Origin: Hormiphora californensis | Lineage: Eukaryota > Ctenophora > Tentaculata > Cydippida > Pleurobrachiidae | DNA: 64,000 bases | Direction of reading: 5' to 3' | NCBI GenBank assembly: GCA_020137815.1 | Contig: CM035356.1 | Span: forward strand, 2,002,406 to 2,066,405 | Shown here: piece by piece, positions 10,727 to 22,036 of the stretch | Position numbering within the stretch: the first letter of the stretch is position 1 | Layout of the letters: every line of letters begins with the position of its first letter | Program-made: the position numbers and the translations under genes | Notes under the pieces: model-generated | What the model was told of the DNA's origin: nothing | The model's input: only the letters and a program-made list of their open reading frames with translations | Databases searched by the model: none

Positions 10727-11451
10727 TCAGGCCCACTTGAGACACCGTGTTTCTGAGTGTGTATCCCCACAGGGTATGGAACAATACTTCAGCCCGCACA
10801 CGATACACTTGTAGGATGATATGTAGCCACACACCGAACAGAAGTTCCGGGCAGGGAGGGACGAGGAAGGGACCTGGGCTGACTGGTATCTGGATCCCTC
10901 ACCCGTAGTGAGACCACCTCCCTCCTCAAACATGGCCTAAAAAGGGGGGTATATAATATTGAAAAGACAAAATACATTGATTTGCTGAGCAATACAAGCA
11001 AAACAACATGAAACAAAGAACAAAGCTCACTTACAGCGAATGATTTGGGGAAGCGTCGTTTATTTGCCTTTTTCCGTTTCTTGGCAGTTGGTCTCTCATC
11101 GAAGGAGGGTAACTTTGCTGCGGTGATGTTCGGATCTTCGTGGAAGTTGTCCTTGTCAAGAGACTCGATAAACCTGGGAAAGGAGGATTCTAGCTATAGG
11201 GTGGTAGTCGGTAGAAGGTTCTAGGTAGAGAGTAAGTTGTATTGTTCATACAGTAAGTGGAGGGATTCAATGTGAAGTCTGAAATATCCCTGATTCAGGG
11301 TAGATGGAGAACTGAAGATATATATCTGTCGGGGTGTATCATCATGGGGGGGGGGTTATCATCATGTTAGCTACCTTTTCAGCCGTAGTTTCCTTTGGGC
11401 AGTATCCAGAACTGTCCTGGTAGTTGAACGCTGTGATCTTTTCTCTCCCAT
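10727..11451 (-). CDS. ZNHIT1: ZNHIT1, zinc-finger HIT-domain protein 1
   Basis: Three exons (11375-11451, 11035-11173, 10727-10936) total 426 bases, giving 141 residues. The human protein is 154. The N-terminus (MGEKRSQRSTTRTVLDTAQR) and a basic middle (KKRKKANKRRFPKSF) precede the C-terminal HIT zinc finger. Its ligands are visible as CSVCG, CIVCG, YCSIPC and THSETRCLKW, the characteristic end of this protein. ZNHIT1 is a subunit of the SRCAP/SWR1 remodelling complex that deposits histone H2A.Z. The frame is clean across both introns. The gene lies 252 bases downstream of ZGRF1 on the same strand. Confidence 0.93.
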
Positions 11452-11702
11452 AGTACATAAACCGAGCTAATAAATTGTGATATATTGTCGATATATTGTG
11501 AATAAACGTGAGAAAGCGAACAGCTAGAAACTAAACACAGATTTACAAATGTTTACAAACTGATGAAAATGGAAAAAGGTTAAAAACGGAATGATAACTT
11601 TTTAAATAATAATTTACTTTAACTATCTGTACAGTTGTCCTGGTTACCATGGTTACCAGTAGTTATGGTTACCAGTGCAGTAGTCATGGTTACACCTGTG
11701 TA

Positions 11703-14700
11703 TTATGCTAACATGGTTAACATCTCGTTAAGCTTGTATACCCGCCTGTTATCTGCACAAAGTTGGATGATCGTACCCCATAACTTGTTAACACTCAGCA
11801 TTTGTAGGTTACCTGTCGGAGGGAAGCTTGTAATAGGGGAGGGACCCAGGGAGGGAGAGTGGGTGTATCTATGAACAAATAAAGGGTCGTCACTCGTCAG
11901 GGTAACAAGGATAACAGAGTTTCACTGTTACCTAGAATCAGGAGATGGTGTTTGGCACGAGTTAGGGCGACATTGGTGCGCCTTGGACAGTCAGCAAAAC
12001 CTATACGGGCAGAACGGACACAACTGAGCAGAACTACACTCCTCTCCGCTCCTTGAACTGCGTCTACCGTGGATATCTGGAGAGGGAGGGGATAGTAATA
12101 TGCAAGAATTGGACTATCACGAATATTATTCGGCGAATAATAAACAAGATTTGATCAAATTAGAACGCCCCCACCAGGAAGCGACCCCACATATGACATG
12201 ATACCCCATCCCTACCCCATTTACCTTGACCCGTTTATATTTCATTCCTATTTCCTTCTTCAACAGTGCCTCCTGACCCCTGTATAGTGTTATCACTGCT
12301 ATATCCTCCTGCGCCACAACCTTCAGCACTTTCTCCAGCTAAATGCATGGGGATGTTAGGCTTTTATAGAAAACACTAGATCGTGGGGTTGGGGCGGGTT
12401 ACAAAATATCAAGATTATGCAAAAGAAGCACAAAAGAAGAAGTTTTGTTTTCACTATTAATAGTAAAAACAATATCGCACAGCCACGTTGGTTACGAAGT
12501 CACACCTATTACGCTTAGCTGGGAGGTCGCGTTGAGGGGAAATTTCGTTAGGGTAGCCACTGGCTATTTGAAACAGTTTTTCACTTTTTTCCTTTGTGTG
12601 TCCACAAATCAAGTCGAACCCAAAATTTTTTCACCCTATGTTACCGAGACAGTCCCAGGGTAGTTTTTGAAGTGGTTTGAGATGTCTCATTTTGTCTTCC
12701 GGGGTCAGGGTCACGTGATATCTATCCAAATTTGGTGTTTCAATTAGCCCGCCTCAGTCTGCTAATTTGAAACAGCCGTATCTCCCTCAATTTGTCCACA
12801 AAACCGAGATTTTCGACATGGAATAGTTAGAAAAGGGTTGTACAGAGCTATTCCATGTCTGAAATCTGAATTTTGTTACATGTGCTTGGTGTAGTGAATG
12901 TTTCCGAAAAGTGTTTCAAATAGCCAGGAAAACAGTTTTTGCCCCAAATTCGGCCAATTTTTGGCGGAAATGGCTAAACTCATAATTCATATCCTCCCTA
13001 TGCTCAAAATGAACATCAAAAATTTCCGACAGCGGATTTGGAGAAAAGTGTTTCAAATAGCCCTCCGCAGTGTTTCAAGTTACCAGACTCGCTTGTCCTG
13101 CAGATCATATCATAGCGAATACCACTGAACCCGACTAATTTCGATACGCTGAATCACGTAAGCAACTTTTCAAATCCGTCTGAGGTCGATAAAGTGCCCT
13201 AATTGAGTATAATTGGGTCTAATTGGCCTTAATTGCTCAATTAAGGCACTTTCCCGATCTCAGACGGATTGGAAAAGTTGCTTACGTGATTCAGCGTGTC
13301 AAAATTAGTCGGGTTCAGTGGTTTTCGCTATGTTATGAATTAGTTTCAATTTTTACTCTCCAAGCTTGGTCAAATGATCAAGTATGGTCAGTCTGTGCGC
13401 GCCCTGAGGTTTAAAAAGCTATTTATAATTATATTCAAGTTTCCTAATTTTCATTTTTTGAAATAAAATGGAAATCTTTGAGTTTTTTTATTAAAACACA
13501 AGGATTGTTTCTATTCCAGAATTTAAAACAACGGCATGTCAACATACTATTAGCTATGACTTTCTTAAACAAGCTACCACATACGGGGCACTTTGTTTCA
13601 AATAGCCAGTCCATGTGTTTCACATAGCCAGACACTGTTTCAAATTGGCAGCTGTTTCAAATAGCCAGTGGCTACCCTACCAAACAGCTACGTACCATGG
13701 CTACTATGGCGGTTGATTCAGCGGTATTGGAGTAGCTATCACCCCACCCCTTGCTCTCAGTTCCCTGTACAGATACAAAGCTAACAGCTGGTATATCCTC
13801 CAGTGGCAGTTCAATGGAATCTGAAGAGGAGAGTTGTTAAATGTGGCGAGAGAGGTTCCAGCAAGTCAAGAGATGGTTTGTTTAGGAGCAAGGCAAGAGA
13901 TGATAGTATAACTTGAGGGAAGAAAGATTGGAGAGTGTATTTACCCCTATGAGTGCCGTCTTGTAGTTGGTTTTTGTAGAACAGCTGGTTTGCTATCGCC
14001 GAAATATCCGGGTGGCATCGGTATTGAGTACTGGAGAGAGAAAGAGTGGTGATTGTATTAGTTACTGGAGAGGTAATTGATTGTTAAAATTAACAAGGAG
14101 GTTTGAGTGGTCCCAGAATGTTAGAAACAAAACCACTGTTTGTGGTCCAGGGACAGTTCCCAAATTAGGTAAACAAATTAGTACAAACTGAAATAATTTA
14201 CTAAATTTACTAACTTGAGGGTTACAGTAGGGTATCCCAGTTTCTGCATCCTATCGTACAGGGTCATCTCCAGACCTCCCCCTCCACTAATGTTCTCGTG
14301 TTCAGTCTCCACAGTTGGGGGCAGCTGGAGAGGATCACCAACCAAGACCACTCGGGAACAGGAGGATGTGATGAGTGGAAGAAGGGAGGAGGGCTCTGTG
14401 ATCTGAAGGGGGGGGGGGGGTGTGGTGAGGGGGAGAAGGGAGGAGGGCTCTGTGATCTGGGGGGGGGGGGGGGTGTGGTGAGGGGGAGAAGGGAGGAGGG
14501 CTCTATGATCTGAAGGAGGATGTAATTAGAGGGAGAAGGGAGGAGGGCTCTGTGATCTGGAGGAAGGGGGAGTAATGAGGGGAAGGAGAGATGAGGGCTC
14601 TGTGATCTGGAGGAAGGGGGAGTAATGAGGGGAAGGAGAGATGAGGGCTCTGTGATCTGAAGGAGGATGTGATGAGGGGAAGGAGAGATGAGGGCTCTGT

Positions 14701-17700
14701 GATCTGGGGAGATTGATTGATTTCGGGGAGAGGATTTTGGGGTAAACAAGTAAAGAATACAAGTTATCAACACGATGGAAAGTGGACCGGGGTCGACCCA
14801 GTGGTGCTTACCTGAGAAACTTCGTCCAATAATACAATGCTGAATTGTGAAGTGAGGGAGGATGAAGCACAGGTGGTACCAGCCACACGGTACCTTGCCA
14901 GTGCTCTCGTTACTTCTTCCTAGGTGTGGGAAAGAGGGAAGTGGTAACACGAGAAATAAAGGTAGCCAAGGATATGCATTCAGCGGGTAGAGTCCCAGTA
15001 TTTCAGGTGTGGGAAAAGGGACAGTGATATGTTATTAACACATGATTAAGTTGTACCATTGTGATAGTTTTAGGGTAACATTCAACTCAGAGAAAAGAGC
15101 TCACCAGTATTTCAGGATTGTTGTTCTCACCTTTGATCCCTCGGTCCGAACAGTGTGTGGCAGGATCTGTTTGTGTATCTTCCTGGTACTGCCTACACGT
15201 GCAAAATCACCATACCCCAGATCCAACAACCTGAAAACAATCAATCATAAGAAATGGGATATCCGCTTTTTGAAGGCTTGAAAGCTTGAATCCTTATAAA
15301 TTGCTCGACCACTTTCGTAGGAGCTAGCACAAAAATGCAGAACTACACAGATTTAGTCTCATCTAAATCGGTGTAGTTCTGCATTTTTGTGAAATAGGAT
15401 ATTCCATGGTTTTGTCCGAATTATGTAACGCAGTAAGTCAAATCTCTCCCACTAACATTAGTAAGCAAACTGAACTGAAGCATCACTGAATCATCATTAA
15501 TCCTACTAACTTGAGTAGAATGTTGTCCACTGCTACATTAGTGGTGGATGCCACGAGGACTCTGTGTTTATCAGTTAGTACACGTGTTAGAGCGAGAACT
15601 AGTACAGCCAGGAGGTAGCTCTTACCAGACCCAAACACGCCGTGCACACACACTACCGGGGGACCTGTGATAGGGGGATATAGGAATATAGTATACTATG
15701 GCCTACCGGTGGACCTGTGATAGGGAGGAAATAGGAGTATAGTCTACCTGGCACTATGGTTTTCAAGTGCCGGGTGATCTAGGTCAGGGGATTGAATAAC
15801 TTTACCGAAATCGATCTGCTAGGGTAAGGTATGTAGGGAAACAATAACTTTACCCACCATTTTGTAGGGATGATAGAGCGGTTAGAATTGCTTCTTCCTG
15901 TCTCTCGTTCAGCCTGTATTCCTGTACCAGCTCCCTAGCAACATCCTCTGGGTTCCCCTTCAACTCTAACGGAGCACAAACCGAACTGAACGGTGGGTGG
16001 TGTTAAATGATTTGGTAGGCAGAAAGACCATGAGATGCAACCGAATCATGATATCATGATAGATACAACTTTGTCTATTCATGCACAGTGTTCATTCTGC
16101 TCATTAGCGGGAGGTGTCTCCTACCTGTTATCTAGTAGTGCCGGTAGGAGTGGTAGAGAATGGAGGGAGGTGGTTATAGCAGTTATTATCTCCAACTCTG
16201 AAACCCCCCTCAGGGTGTGTAGAGCAGTGAGTTGCCGGGAGGTAGAGGGATGATGGGTGTTAAGAAGTCTCATCTCTACTCTACCATCACTGTTAGGTCC
16301 ATAGAACGTGCTTAGCATTATACTGGGCGTAACACTGTCTGAAACAAGCAAAGGTAGTGATACAACATCTCCTTTTGGATAATTATCTAGTCTCCCCTGC
16401 GACCCTATCACACCATAATCATGTCTTGGTTACAAAACCAGCCCCTCTTCGCGCGCTGGCAAGGGAGGGTTAACTTCGTTACCATCATCATGTCACCCCT
16501 GCAGCTTCCCTTACCCTACCTGGATTAAGGATCCACACATCATCCTTATTGTAGTTGTGGTGTTTATCAGTGAAGGGTAGATTAACAAGATACAGATTAC
16601 TGTTGCTCTTCTTCTTCACGCGGCACTCCCTGTACACACTCAGACCCCGTCTAGAGAGGGTGTCGTACACTTGACGGGGAGTAGAGGCGGGTCCCAGAGC
16701 TGTTCCCCCGGATGATGTAGTACTCCATTTGAACAGATTACACATTTCTAGAGAGAGAGATAATTATTAGTATTAGAGTTTAGATTTTTGAAGTAAATCT
16801 CAAATTAAACCTGCCACGCCGGGACATAAAACCTGCCAGAATTAAAATTCAAATATGATAAACTCACTCTGGGGGCAGCAGTAAAACCCTCGTCCCTTAT
16901 TAGGGCCCTCCTTGGAAACTGTGTGTAGCTTCCCAGGACCGTGGGGACACGACACAGCCTGGTCACGTGACTGAACTCCTCCCCCTGTTGCTGTAGCCAT
17001 TACCTCCCTGTACCTTGCTTTTATCGTAGCCAGGCTGACATTTAGGTGCTCTGAACAGATAGGAGATAAGATTAGAAATAAGAAATAAGTTTACCAGAAG
17101 AAGAACTTCTGAGTACTGATTTACCATAAAGTATAGCAGTCATAGTTTGCTGGTATTCACGAACACTCCCAAACCGATCTGGAACCGTCAACTTCCTCTT
17201 TTCAGGTCCAACCTCAAACCGTAACTGGGTGTGAATATGGTGTGTGGATATGGTGTGATAAGTCATCAAGCCCTCACACACTCTCATTGACGAGAGAAGC
17301 CCCCTTCAGCAGCTGCAGTGGTCTAAGTGCGCGCTTGGAGTGCCTACTAGCGTGGTTTATTTAGTTGCCCATACCCGCGCGCCCCGTTCTCTCACCTCAG
17401 ACCCGACGTCTCTGTGATTCCCAGCAGGGGGTAGATATAATGAGGATCCGCCAAGATATGGAGCTGAGAACTTCACAGGAGGAGGACGGAATGTTGTTGT
17501 TGATGGTGGTAGATCAATTCGGCGGCGTTTGTTGGCAGGAGCAGGTGAAACAGGTTCCGGTTCACTGAACAGATCTTCATAATCATCGTCTGACATTATT
17601 ACTTCCTCTGCGGCGTGAGATTCCTCTGTAGTGTTCCGGGCAGGTATTGTGAGTACCTTGGAGTGCAGTGAATCTGCAGAATAGGAGCTTGAAGGTTGGT

Positions 17701-19764
17701 TGTAGTGAGATGGACCTGATTCGTGTTGAGTAGAGAGGGTAGTAGGAGCAAAACTTTCTGTTACTGAATCCTCTTCTTCCCCGAAGATACCAAAATAATC
17801 CACCGTCTCAAAGGAGGAATTGGACGCTGCTGGAACCTCTTTCAATTTCCCAACTTTAGGTTCAAATGATGGCCCAGGTTTGGATTCTACATCCTGTTTA
17901 GAAGGTCCTGGTTGATCGTAGATGGTATCAAACCCATCAATTGACAAGTCAAATGAACTATCGAAGTCTCCCTCGGTTAAAAAAGGTTGTGACACGGGTT
18001 GCTCAACCTTACCACTCATTCTTGGTAACTCCGGTTCCATTGGGAGGTCGCAAGTCAGTTCTGAATCTCTCACCTTCTCAAGCAACAAGTCATTACTTTC
18101 AACCATCACCTCTCCGTTATCAACAACCACTTCTTCCACTACCTCCTCTACTACCACTTCGTTGATAATCTCTCCGCCATCAACAACCTCAACCTCCTCT
18201 AGGAAACCAGAAAGAAAAGTCTGCCTCAACGATCTCCCTCTCCGGCAAAGAAGTGGTTTTACAGTTAGTTGGTGCTTCTGAAACAGGCATTTGGATATGA
18301 TGAGGATTGTCCCCAGGTGATGGTCCTAGAGCTCTATCCACTTCTTCATCAACCAACTGAGATAGGTCCAACGAATCACCATCGTCATCACCTTTATCAC
18401 CATCATCATCACCATCATCACCATTAGTTTCATCTAGTACCAGTAGTATGGAGTCTAGTGAGCGGCAGTGTTGTGTTGAATTAGCAGACATGTCTGCTTC
18501 TTTGACATCTTTCGCAAACCGTAGAGCAGGTATTGTTCTGCTTGGAATGAGGTATTGGGGTAGATACAAGATGGGTTGACTGGTGGACTGGGGGTTCATT
18601 GAGACTCCTTGTGGCGGGGGTAGAGGAGAGTTGAGTGGGCTCATTTGGAAACCTTGGAGAGCTGTGAGAGCCTCTAGTTGGTACATTCGAAACACTCTGA
18701 GAGCCTCTTGAAGGAGTAGACGACAGCTTGGGTGAAGGTGAGAACTCTGATCCAGCAGTATCAGCAGTTGAAGGAAAGAGGAACTGAGAGAACTCCTCAT
18801 CAGTCCTAAAGATACTCTCATCATTTGATGATGACTGGGAAACATCACTGTGTTTAGTAAACTGTTGCTCAGGGGCGGTGTTCCTGTTAGTAAACTGTTG
18901 CCCAGGGACAAGGTTCCTGTTCCATGCCGGAACGTTTTCCTTGAGATCATCGGTTATTGAGGCAAAGAGAGAGGGTTTAGTGCTTTGATTTATTGTCTTA
19001 CTCCAAGATTGACGAGATGATAGGGAAGGAACTGATGCCTGTGAGAGAGCCTGAAAGGGAGTGTGGTGTGAGTTCTAACTGCGGTTGGAGTGACAATAAA
19101 AAACATACAGAGAGACAATTACAAAGTCAAGAGTCTTGACTCAAGCTGTCTAAATACCTGGTTTTGGCGAAGTGCCCCCCTACTAACGGTTTGGGACCTC
19201 AACACCCCACTTTCCTCTTCCTTATCTCTCCTCACCACCATGGCAGGTGGTTTAAACTTGGTCGACTTGAACACCGGTTTGTATCCCTGCTGTTGTTGCT
19301 GTGGTTTCCTGGGTTCTCTTGATGAGTTTCTAGCAGCAGCAGCATTTGATGAGGGTACGGGAACAGTTGATTTGTTATCTAACTCCTGCATATAGAGAGG
19401 AGAGAATCGTATTACAGTGTGTGTACATGAGTTGAGGACGTGTTTTTTGTGTGAGGTCCGATAAAATCATAATGCATGTTTTTGTGCCACGTTTTTAATT
19501 TGAGAAACTGTACTCTTTAGAGCTAGAGTAGACAAAAAGAGTCTCGAAATATAATCTTACCTCAATTAGAATCAGATATGTATCACTCTCGATTTCCTCT
19601 CCCACGGCAACACTATCCCGACTAATGAAGACACTCTCTAGAAACCTCCCTGCCTCGGTGTGTAGGGTGTGTTTGGTTTGGCCGCACTCCCTCAACACCC
19701 CATCTTGCCACACTTTACTCTTCTTGGTTTTCTGGTGGGTGTATAACACACGGTATGACGTCAT
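11703..19764 (-). CDS. ZGRF1: ZGRF1-like 5'-3' DNA helicase
   Basis: A multi-exon gene. Exon 1 (19561-19764) is the DUF2439 domain (YRVLYTHQKTKKSKVWQDG). A long disordered middle follows (about 19388 to 17396). Next is a GRF zinc finger near 16880-17055 (CPHGPGKLHTVSKEGPNKG, then FYCC). The superfamily 1 helicase core follows: LNERQEEAI (Q motif, near 15890), GVFGSGKS (Walker A, near 15640), LLDEVSQ (near 14820), VLVGDPLQLPPTV (near 14350), YRCHPDIS (near 14030), VDAVQGAE and NVALTRAK (11935-12083), then the last exon 11703-11812. ZGRF1 acts in replication-linked recombination repair. Two homopolymers in the middle region (CCCCC at 18590-18594, TTTT at 18215-18218, minus sense) each appear one base too long. 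Correcting both joins three frames. Exon edges near 17300 are less certain. Confidence 0.88.
12551..13677. mobile_element. Inverted-repeat DNA element, TA target duplication
   Basis: A 1,127-bp element in a ZGRF1 intron. The terminal repeats GGGTAGCCACTGGCTATTTG (left) and the matching CAAATAGCCAGTGGCTACCC-type right end are flanked by TA. The subterminal motif TGTTTCAAATAGCCAG recurs at least eight times in both orientations, as in transposase-binding arrays. No transposase frame is seen, so it is non-autonomous. The TA duplication suggests Tc1/mariner-type mobilisation, but the class is an inference. The right end lies about 20 bases inside the donor of the neighbouring exon. Confidence 0.85.
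13122..13325. repeat. Internal hairpin within the TA element
   Basis: CACTGAACCCGACTAATTTCG on the left mirrors AATTAGTCGGGTTCAGTG on the right, and both arms continue through GATTCACGTAAGCAACTTTTC. Arms are about 90-100 bases around a loop near 13220. It may be a second palindromic element nested in the first. Confidence 0.75.
14402..14720 (-). repeat. Minisatellite copying a ZGRF1 3' splice site
   Basis: About seven units of roughly 50 bp. On the minus strand each unit reads CT-rich tract, CAG, ATCACAGAGCCCTC, TCC-rich. The unit nearest the exon is the true acceptor plus the first 12 codons (ITEPSSLLPLIT) after the Walker B exon. The other units lie upstream in the intron and repeat both the acceptor and that exon edge. 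Confidence 0.85.
15328..15391. repeat. Short perfect hairpin in a ZGRF1 intron
   Basis: CACAAAAATGCAGAACTACAC is mirrored by GTGTAGTTCTGCATTTTTGTG, with an inner GATTTAG/CTAAATC pair and a six-base loop. It resembles a minimal inverted-repeat element. Confidence 0.85.
15655..15760 (-). repeat. Tandem copy of a ZGRF1 3' splice site
   Basis: CTACCGGGGGACCTGTGATAG and CTACCGGTGGACCTGTGATAG lie about 51 bp apart. On the minus strand both read TATCACAG|GTCC(C/A)CCGGTAG, the acceptor of the Walker A exon (PPVVCVHGVFGSGKS). Confidence 0.8.
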
Positions 19765-20165
19765 AATGGTTACCTAGGCAACCCCAGGTTACTAGATAGT
19801 GCTGTCATGTTGGGACATGGTTACACCAAACCTAGAGAAGATAGTGGGTTACTGGCTGGGGAACGGGGTATTATTGGTTCCTTAGTTACGAAAACTCGAG
19901 ATTTTGTAGGAAAAATCAATTGTTGAAAGCAGTGAACAAAAACACAATTTACATCCGATTTACTCTACTGGTTTTATCAATTTAACCAATCTCCACAAAT
20001 TACAATAAGTCTTTACAACACTCCACCCAGAACTTTCCAGAACATATTGCACCAATAATTAACCTCGAGATTAGGATTTATAAAAAGGAAGAGCAGGAAT
20101 AAACAATGAGTAGAAGAATAAACACGTACTGTGTATACTGGCAAACATATTGTACACTTGAGTGG
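19765..20165. other. Spacer between LST8 and ZGRF1
   Basis: Both neighbours are on the minus strand, so this should hold the ZGRF1 promoter and the LST8 3' flank. No frame or repeat of note is seen. Confidence 0.5.
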
Positions 20166-20173
20166 ACACTACT

Positions 20174-20261
20174 CAGGAACCGACCAAATCAGGAAATACT
20201 GGTCCCTGATTGGCTGATAACCAGTCACGTGACCTAAATAACGATTTCTGATTGGTTCCTG
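20174..20261. mobile_element. 88-bp MITE abutting the LST8 stop codon
   Basis: The terminal repeats CAGGAACC and GGTTCCTG are flanked by an exact 8-bp duplication, ACACTACT (20166-20173 and 20262-20269). The right-hand duplication contains the LST8 stop codon. A longer relative sits at 45302-45409. Eight-base duplications are typical of hAT transposons. Confidence 0.85.
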
Positions 20262-20264
20262 ACA

Positions 20265-21434
20265 CTACTCATGATAAAATGTCTGTGCCTCTCGATCCCA
20301 GAAAGCGATGGAAACGACAGCTCTCTGGTGAGCAGCGTACTCCTGTTTAGGACTGTCCGTCCTCAAGGAGTCCCACAATCTTACCGTCCCATCGCTGCTC
20401 CCGGTAAACAGAAACTGGGAGTCTGTAGAGAACTTGGCATCCCAGACCCACTTCTGGTCGGGGCAGGTAAAAACATGCCCAGCACCTAGCTCCCCCTCCT
20501 CAGTGACACCCCAGATCCTGGCTGTGGTGTCAGCACCTGTTGTGGCAAGGGTCGAACAATCCGGGGAGAATGTACACTTTAGCCCCCTGTCCTCATGACA
20601 TTGTTCAACGAAGGGGGCAGGAATGGCAGACAAATCAGCCACTCTCCACACCCGTACCATTCCCTTATTATCAATGGCTGCTAACTGTGTAGCAATGTTA
20701 TTAACCGCTATACTCTGGACACTACCAACTCTCCCCTTGTTACTAAATATCTCCTCACTCTTGTCCATCCTGAGATCCCAGAAGGAAACCATACCATTAC
20801 CCTGGCCAAGGAACAACAAGCTCTGGTTAGGGTGCAGGACTACAGAGTTAACTGGGCTGTCAAGTTTCAGTTTCCGTTGACATGCCGATGTTCTCATGTC
20901 CCAGACACAAGTTAACCCATCCTCTCCGCCGGTATACAACCACTGTTTCATCCGCTGGAAGCCCACAGTGGTGACGTTCTTGTTGAGTTTATCGTATGTA
21001 ATGAAAGGGTGTTGGGACGATGCGGTGATGTCGTACACCCTGACCTGCTCAAAACCTGCCGCTGCTAGGTGCTTCCCATCGTGGGATATGTCCAGGGAAT
21101 TCACCTGGAGGTGTTCATGTTAATGAGGGAGATAGGGAACATTTATGGGTAACGACTAACGACCGACTCACTGAATATCAGTGCAACTAAACGAGAGAGA
21201 GATTATAATTAGGGTACGGGCCACAGGGTAAGTATCATTTTATAGCGAAACTAGATGACCTAAAGATTCCCTAGGGCTGATGGCAGATTCCAGTTTGTAA
21301 CTGGCATCCTAAAGATCACAGACCTGGCTGTCCCGGTGAAGAAGCGTCCGGAAGCAGGTGGCATTGAGGGGCGACCACAGCCGGATAGTAAAGTCAAACC
21401 CAGCAGTCGCTAAAATTAGATCTATCTCCGGCAT
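20265..21434 (-). CDS. MLST8: LST8, TOR-complex WD40 subunit
   Basis: Two exons (21324-21434 and 20265-21104) encode 316 residues, against 326 in human. Exon 1 starts MPEIDLILATAGFDFTIRLW. Exon 2 continues VNSLDISHDGKHLAAAGFEQ and holds the remaining WD repeats (YTGGEDGLTCVWD, LHPNQSLLFLGQGNGMVSFWD, ATTGADTTARIWG, FTGSSDGTVRLWD, YAAHQRAVVSIAF). LST8 binds the kinase domain of TOR in TORC1 and TORC2. Both splice sites are canonical and in phase. The stop codon TAG lies in the target-site duplication of a MITE, so the 3' UTR is partly transposon sequence. Confidence 0.93.
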
Positions 21435-21692
21435 CGCGATATTGTCATTCTCAACTAGGAGCTAAAACAGTACATAACATGATTATAACATTTCAAAAAA
21501 AGATAAAATTGTACATTAGGGAGATCTAGTACATAGGCACATTGTTGATGTATAATGAGATGTGGTTTTTACTTATGGGAAACTAGTGGCTGACAAGAGA
21601 CAAGGTGATTCAGACAAACAAGCTTTTTATTTAATGCTTAACAGTAATATTATATAGCATTCAAAATATGATTATTTAAAAATAAAATAACG

Positions 21693-21900
21693 TAAAGTCG
21701 GATTTTTTGAAGTTGTAACCCCTTTTTCACACGGCGTCGTATTTGTGCGTGACAGCCCCCACTTGCTCTCACTTTTCGGCAAAAAGTCGCATATCATCGG
21801 AAAGAGCATAATTTTGTGAGTCCGTAAAAGTTTTGTTTGACAAAATTGGTCAAGAAACAAAGGCGTGAGAGCCAAAACAAGTGTCAGCACTGTCATTCGA
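21693..21900. mobile_element. One end of a TAAAGTCGG-type MITE
   Basis: GTAAAGTCGGATTTTTTGAA and GTTGTAACCCC match the left end of the element at 48474-48628. No matching right end is found, so this looks truncated. It lies in the gap (21435-22036) between LST8 and zinc-finger gene A, where I see no other gene. Confidence 0.6.
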
Positions 21901-22036
21901 AACTGGGAGCTGGTAACTGATACCTGTTTCCAATTTTTTAACTGGCGCCTAACTGTTCAGTGTTCGTTAACAATTAGTGTAATTCCAGTACTAAAGCCAA
22001 ATAATACATTCTCAAGCTTTAGTAATTAACTAAAGG

